A stretch of 64,000 bases of DNA from Maea johnstoni. Taxonomy: Eukaryota; Annelida; Polychaeta; Spionida; Magelonidae. A model generated the notes under the pieces. That model was not told the DNA's origin and ran no database searches. It saw nothing but the letters and a program-made list of their open reading frames with translations. The stretch is taken from contig OZ012691.1 of assembly GCA_963942565.1 (NCBI GenBank), positions 8,485,334-8,549,333 of the forward strand, read 5' to 3'. Positions 40,727-64,000 of the stretch are shown in pieces. A program made the position numbers and the translations under genes. Position 1 is the stretch's first letter; every line of letters starts with the position of its first letter.

Positions 40727-41071
40727 GTTGCTAATCACAATCAGAGGTTCAAGATTTTCAATAACTAAACTCAAATGAATGTTGACAACTCAAATGACAG
40801 CTGTCAAGTCTGAGCGATAATTGAGAGGTATATTTTCAGTGGTCTGATTTCCACCATTAAAGCCAAATCGTATCTTGACAACAACTCTGAGTTCTTTGTG
40901 AATGAGAAGACATTTTAATTCTGTCTGAATGAGTACTTTTCAGAATTCTATTTCATGAATATTGCTTAGAGTCTTGGCATGTAGTTCGAAATGAAATTTG
41001 TCGCTGTACCCTCCATGTGCACTTGTTTATATGACGTCATCAATTAATGTGCACAGGGGGATGTTTTGAAC
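40727..41071. promoter_or_regulatory. Divergent promoter between RAD51C and the PPM1E-type gene
   Basis: 345 bp separates the two start codons, leaving room only for a shared bidirectional promoter plus both 5' UTRs. A perfect palindromic cAMP-response element TGACGTCA lies at 41032-41039, 33 bp before the phosphatase ATG. I see no convincing TATA box. The region is not GC-rich. Confidence 0.7.
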
Positions 41072-57918
<16,847 letters not shown>

Positions 57919-58177
57919 CATCCTTGATGAGTCGCTAGACCTATAGTTCATTTTGAAAGACTTACATTTTTATACTAAGCTTGAAATAGAAGAGATGTGT
58001 CGTTAACCAAAGGTGTTGATTGAAAATGACATTAGCCTTTTTGTTACATATTGTTTTTTTACAAGTGAAACTTGGATTGTCTCTAAATTGTAGATTTGGT
58101 TTGAAGTGTTTTACAATGATACTACAAACTGTACCAATCAAACCTCTATTCCTTCCAAGCTTTGCCCTCCTTTTCTC

Positions 58178-58386
58178 AACTCTTATGCTGATTTGGCTAA
58201 TTTGACCAATACAAAATGATGCAAAAATCCCGGAAAATGACTGGAACCCTGGCACATGGGTACTCATCTTAGAGTACTTTGCAAGAGCTTTCCTATGAAT
58301 ACCAACATGACAGGGATTAGATGGTTTCAAAATATAATTGCGTCCTTGTGCTTGGACAAAAGTAGCCTCAGCATGGGAAGGGTTAA
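58178..58386 (+). repeat. MITE family R1, copy 13
   Basis: CAACTCTTATGCTGATTTGG to CAGCATGGGAAGGGTTA; 260 bp past the phosphatase stop, probably in its 3' UTR. Confidence 0.8.
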
Positions 58387-58764
58387 ATGTTTTGGGGGTA
58401 CTTTTTATAAGAGGAACTCTTAAACATGAATAAGATCAATTATTGGTTTACGGTGTAAGCCACATGTATGTAACCCCAAACAGGTATTTAATTAATATAT
58501 AATATATATATAATTATTATTATCATATTATATCATCAAATATAATCCTAACCAAAAATGCCACTTGTCATAAAAGAGCAGATTATTGTTTGTCTATCTT
58601 AGCCCAGTTTCTATATTTCATATTTTAATTAAAAAGTAATACATGTGTTACATGACGCATGGTGATATAGGATGGTTATGATATATATATTCCATTCTGC
58701 TAGTTTGTAAGAAGTGTTGAGACTTCACCAAGGATGACCAAAAGAAGTATTAGAAAGTAGACAA

Positions 58765-59043
58765 TATATAACAGTGAGTGTGAAGCATTTACTAGGTTTG
58801 CTGTATACAGTGTTTATTTTATACATGAGGAAATGTGTATAAGTAGTATGCAGAAACTCCAAAAATTAACAGTAAGTGTGAACGCTACTAGGTTTGCTGT
58901 ATACAGTGTTGATTTTATTCATGAGGAAATGTGTATAAGTAGTATGCAGAAACTCCAAAAATTAACAGTAAGTGTGAACGCTACTAGGTTTGCTGTATAC
59001 AGTGTTGATTTTATTCATGAGGAAATGTGTATAAGTTTTACAC
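58765..59043 (+). repeat. Tandem repeat of about 96 bp, 2.8 copies
   Basis: Units start ACAGTGAGTGTGAA or ACAGTAAGTGTGAACGCTAC near 58769, 58869 and 58965; each ends CATGAGGAAATGTGTATAAG. The last two are nearly identical. Confidence 0.9.
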
Positions 59044-59367
59044 AGAAACTTGGTTAATTTGAATTGGTTAATTGAATATTGGTTAATTGAATATTATGAC
59101 GAAGAGCAGGAATGGTGACCATGTGCTTGGTAGGGTCGCTTATGGTCTTATCTGTCCATTCCTAACCTGTGTGTGCCTGCAGCTTTTTTCTAAGTTATAT
59201 TCAAAAGTATCATAGATGCTGAAGATAACAAAAAATTCTAGGCATGAATGGGTTAAACCAGAATTTTTCAGGATTGCAGCAAATAACCCTTGTTGATTAT
59301 AATAATCTAACCTGGCAGGAACTGCAACTTTTGAGTTAAATATTTCTGATAGTATTGCTTTGTCATC

Positions 59368-59581
59368 AACCCTTTCAATGCTAAGGCTAATTTTATACAA
59401 TCTACTAAAAAGCAGAAATGTCTAAAATCTCTCAAACCCTGTCTTGCTGGTATTCATTGGAAAGCTCTTGATGACTCCTATCAGATGAGTACCAATGTTT
59501 CAGGGTTTCAGTCATTTTAAACCCTTTTTTTGCATAATTTTGTTTTGATCATTTTAGCCACCACCTGCAGCGAAAGGGTTA
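59368..59581 (-). repeat. MITE family R1, copy 14
   Basis: AACCCTTTCAATGCTAAGGC to CTGCAGCGAAAGGGTTA. Intergenic. Confidence 0.8.
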
Positions 59582-59599
59582 AGATGTTTCCATATGTGT

Positions 59600-61870
59600 C
59601 AGGCTGTTTGTGCCCTCTAGATGTGTAGAATTAATTATGATGCTAACAAACAAAAATGGTGCAAAAATAGCCCATGAGATTTTGCTTTCTCAAAAATGCC
59701 TGAAGAATAATCTTTATGCGTGAATTGCCTTTTTTTAGGCAAAATTTGATGGCAGTGATGTGTGAAAAACATTATAATAATGAGTTAACAGATATATTAT
59801 GAGGATTGGTGAATCTAATTTGTTGTAGATCAAAAATTTAATTGCAGAATTAGGCAATCAGTGGTTGGCTTATTTTGAATCAGATGCTTCATGTGCTCAC
59901 AGTGAATATCCTCATGGCTTACAAAAGAAGTTGGTTTCTCACTTTCATAATTATATTCAACAAACAATCAATGTAAAATGAGCTTCAATGAAATTAAAAT
60001 AAATCTGTCACTTAGAACGGGTCTATTATGGATGAGTTAAGTGTCCTGTAAGTATGTTTATGACATCTTTGATTTCATGTAGGTGCTAAATTAATTTCTT
60101 CATGAATCAGCTTCAAAGAATGTTCTTAGGTTGGTTCTATCAAAACAATATTGTTACCAAAGGTTTCCTACATTGGCAGAGGTTTATTACCACTTTTATG
60201 CTTTTGATATTAATTTACTTTTTATATAACTTGTTTACTGGTGTAGAATACATCAGTAAACTTTTATTGGCTCATCTCATAAAATAAAGGTTCTGGGGCA
60301 CAATTCAAGCGCAAAATAAGAAAGTTTAATGAAAAGTTCAATTTTAGCCTGATTGTGAATAGTGGCAGAGCAGCACCCTATTCATTTATTTTCCAATTGT
60401 TCTTAATTATAAGAACTTGTTAAAATGCTGAATACGGTTGAATCAGATTCATTCCTATCCTTGCCCTATAAATTGCTGAAATATATAAAAAAAGAAAATC
60501 TTCCCTTGTGGTATTGCATGTTTACAATTGAAGAGTGGTGATCATGGACCAGCTTGCAGTTTTTCTACGGTATAAGGCATGATTTTCTTATGTTTTCCTA
60601 ACCCATTTATGCTTAAAGCTCCCTCTCAACAATCTTTCACATCTATGATACTTTTTAATGTTAATCAGAACATTACTGAGAAATTTTCTTCAAATATTTC
60701 AAAAAATCGTTCGAAGTTATTGTCAAAAGAATCTTAATCCAGACAGCAATTATTGAGGATCTTAAGCATTAATGGGTTAAAAATTTGTATTTAAGCTGAG
60801 AGTAACATTTTATGTATTGTTTACAAGAATATTGAGATATTATTGTAATAAAGTTATATTTCATGTACCAAGTGGGTTTGTTATGTTTGGGATCTCCCAG
60901 AAAGAAATAATTATTTTAGGCACTAGCAATTGCATAAAAAAATATCATTATTACAAAGAAAAAGTTAGCAACTTATGTTCAAATATGTTCACACACTACT
61001 TACCGAAGGGAACTTCATGCATGAATGGTCTGAAGACCCCTGTTATTAAAAACATTGTCGATTTATAGTATCAGTAATCTCTCTTGGCTAGATTTGCGGA
61101 GTTTCCTGCTTCTAGCTATGAAATGATTCAATTTTATGATTCAATTTTTCCTCCAGACAATAAGGACCATCACATAATTGCCAGAAAATGCATTTGTAAG
61201 TATATTATTTCCAAAATTGCCAGGCTTGTTTTGGCCTCTCTGAGTGTAAATGGGTTAAGACTCAGTTTTATTTTCTCTCTTGGCTAGTTTAACTCATTTT
61301 CTTGCTTCTAGCAATGAAATTATTCAAATTTCACAATACTCTGCTAAATAAAGACTATCACTCAATAAAATATTTCTTAAGGCTCGGTTTTATTTTCAAC
61401 TGTTCAGCAGATATTTCAGGTAGAAGGGTCGTGGTTGTTGTGCAATTGATATAGATAAAGAACAACTAAAACACTGAAGATATTGCTGAAGAAATAGCAA
61501 GATTAATATGGTGGTGGTAAATAATAGATGTCTTGATTATCTTGATGATCATTTATTATAATGACAATGTATTTCCCCTCAAAGGTAATCTAATATTCAA
61601 TTGTTTGTGCTATTTTTAGATTGTAAGTACTAAAAATATGAATAAGCCTAAACAAGACAAATGTAAATGCTTTATACATTTTCAAATCATTGTATCATTA
61701 ACCAATCAGGATGCATAATTTGTGTCAGTACTGAATTAACAGCACATGGAAAATATACTCATTCTTTGTGTTTCAATTTACATTAAATTTTCTCCTTTGA
61801 AATGTTTACCAAACAATATTTGATAAGAAAGACACCATCTTGTAATTCTGCTGGTATGAATGAATATGAA

Positions 61871-61961
<91 letters not shown>

Positions 61962-63460
61962 TAGTTGTTTGCAAGATTGAATCACTACTTCCTTCTACAT
62001 CAGGCAGTATTGTAACAACTTAACAAGGTGGAATAAGTATGTTCACTTCACCATTCCTAATTCATTCTCAGTCATAACAATATATACTCTACAACACTTA
62101 GCACCAGAGTAATGATAGTGAATTTTACAAGTGGGGCTTATCAGCAAATTAAAGTAATGTCAAATTTAGAGTTAATTGTCTTACTTACAAAATGGTTTAC
62201 ATCTTTAAGTTTACTGGATAACTGTGAAAAAAACAACTTTTTGTTCAGGTGATTGCAATGTTTTTACGTTTCATAATTGGTGTGGCCTATTAACCACTCT
62301 TACAACAAATAGCACTAGATTGTATCAACTTGCCACTAATAGTTAAGGTTAATATTTGCATCCATCTACTAATTCCAGAAAAGTATAATGAACATCTTGA
62401 AGGACTAGTTCCATAAAAGTCGCCTTAAATTCCATGTTTATTTTACAGATATACAACAAATGTTTGAATAAATTACACCAAGTATATACACTTACACAAG
62501 AAATATATAGCATATTAACTCTCTCTTTTTCTATAACAATAGCTCTGCCAGAGGTACAAACAATGACAAACAATTACATAAGAACAATGCAATGTGACCT
62601 CCCCAGCCACGCTCTGGCAGTCTTGCAGAAATACTCAGTTTCTGTACATGAAAATTTATTCTGGAAGTAAGTGAAAATTGTGCATCACCGTAAATAATCT
62701 ATATTCCAGGTTAATCAATCACTGTTTTGTTTATTTGAAATATCATTTCAAATGATTTCCAGATTCCCTCTTGTTTAGCCTGTTTCCCACATCCTTCATC
62801 CATTCACCCTTGGAGATATTCTTCACCATTGTCGTTTGGACCTGTGATGCTTCCAAAAATAACTTTGAAATTGAGCATCAATTGGAAAGATACTTGAAAG
62901 GGGTTTGTTAGATAGTTTCTGACTTACATTTCTCCTACAAATACTTCCTGAAAATCACTTTTGTTTGAGAGATATCACAAAAATTATAAGGTGGTTTTGG
63001 GCGCTAGAGAAGCATGAATTGGTTACTGTAAATTATTTTGTAAAATAATTATAGTGGCCCATATTCCTAGGGTGACCGATATTTCCGAGAATTTTCGGTA
63101 ATATCTGAACATGGTGGGCCTCCATCTCCCTATCTCCCCAAACTGTGGTCAGCATCACTGCTATTCCGGTCAAGAACTAAACCATTCACATCTGGAGTGA
63201 ACATGAGCTCTAACAAATTTGAATGTAACTCATATACTATATAACTTATACATCACATTTTATATATAACTCATATATATATATCATACTCTTATATTTG
63301 AAAAATGCATGCTACACGTTAGTTGATCTTAACAACTCAGCTAAATATCTCTTTATTATGAAGGTATTACCATTTGTAAGACCATATGTATGCTCCATAA
63401 GTAAATGGATTGACTATTTGGACCATTTGGACTCTTTGTGAAGCCAATTACTGAATTATC
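59600..63460. other. AT-rich intergenic DNA
   Basis: No gene recognised. Short open frames here have no recognisable domain, splice context or codon pattern. It contains one long (AT)n tract and scattered old repeats. Confidence 0.55.
61874..61959. repeat. (AT)n microsatellite
   Basis: About 86 bp of uninterrupted AT. Confidence 0.95.
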
Positions 63461-63470
63461 ATTTATATTA

Positions 63471-63678
63471 TCCCTTCCAATACTGAGGCTTCTTTCGCAC
63501 AAAGCACAAAGACGCAAAGATTTTTAAAAAACATCTAAACCCTGTCATGTTGGTACTCCCTAGATAGCTCTCACTGAATACTCTCAGATGAATACTCATA
63601 TGCCAGGGTTTCAGCCATTTATCAACTTTTTTGCATTGTTTTGTGTTGGCAAAATTAGGCACCAGCAGCATAAGGGAT
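63471..63678 (-). repeat. MITE family R1, copy 15
   Basis: TCCCTTCCAATACTGAGGC to CACCAGCAGCATAAGGGAT. Confidence 0.8.
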
Positions 63679-64000
63679 ATTATCACAGCTGAATGAGTGG
63701 TCCACAGCCTTGGTATAACAATGAGCCAGAGGTATAACAAATAGGTATAGAATCTCTCAGAAACCTTCACTACGTCTCCATTGGGACACAGGCATGTTGC
63801 TTCTGCAGATCACTACTGACTAGGAGGTTTGAGATTTGGTCAACCATTGCCGACTTTTATGAAAGTGAGAAAGGGTCTTAATGGAGTCTAAGGGTTTAAT
63901 CAATTATGTAACCCATTCATCCTGTAAGTTACACCAAGTAAGTATCATTGAGATGATCACATGTCGACAAGAATGATTTAGCAAAAATCAAGAAGTAGAG

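Overview
This window is animal nuclear DNA from a bilaterian, most likely a marine invertebrate. It holds intron-rich orthologues of human genes with GT-AG splice sites, many small non-autonomous DNA transposons, Ty3/Gypsy-type and LINE fossils, and long microsatellites. I cannot place it to phylum. The proteins are close to vertebrate forms; for example the PP2C core stretch [20 protein letters not shown] matches, from memory, vertebrate PPM1E.

Layout. (1) 195-7969, + strand: the last 11 exons of PNLDC1, the piRNA-trimming nuclease; its first half lies upstream of the window. (2) 8.2-10.7 kb: its 3' region and intergenic DNA. (3) 10.7-25 kb: a dense transposon graveyard with LINE remnants, a Ty3/Gypsy fossil, and two diverged copies of an unusual LTR element that carries a TatD-type metal-dependent DNase domain and no visible reverse transcriptase. 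(4) 25-29 kb: intergenic, with a 447-bp fold-back element. (5) 29.3-34.6 kb, +: CFAP119 (CCDC189), a ciliary protein; its first exon is unresolved. (6) 36.8-40.7 kb, -: RAD51C, seven exons, 375 aa. (7) 41.07-57.9 kb, +: a PPM1E/PPM1F-type protein phosphatase, seven exons, 614 aa, with an 11.1-kb first intron full of repeats. (8) 58-64 kb: intergenic DNA with repeats.

RAD51C and the phosphatase gene are head to head with 345 bp between their start codons and a palindromic CRE (TGACGTCA) in the gap. RAD51C and PPM1E are also neighbours on human 17q22, so the linkage looks ancient. I checked the RAD51C, phosphatase, PNLDC1 and CFAP119 exons for splice-phase agreement and every junction listed agrees.

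The most unusual items are the LTR element family with a helix-hairpin-helix, zinc-finger and TatD architecture seen in two diverged copies, and the tandem duplication of the RAD51C penultimate exon with its splice donor, which keeps the reading frame open. Several MITE families were confirmed by exact or near-exact target-site duplications.
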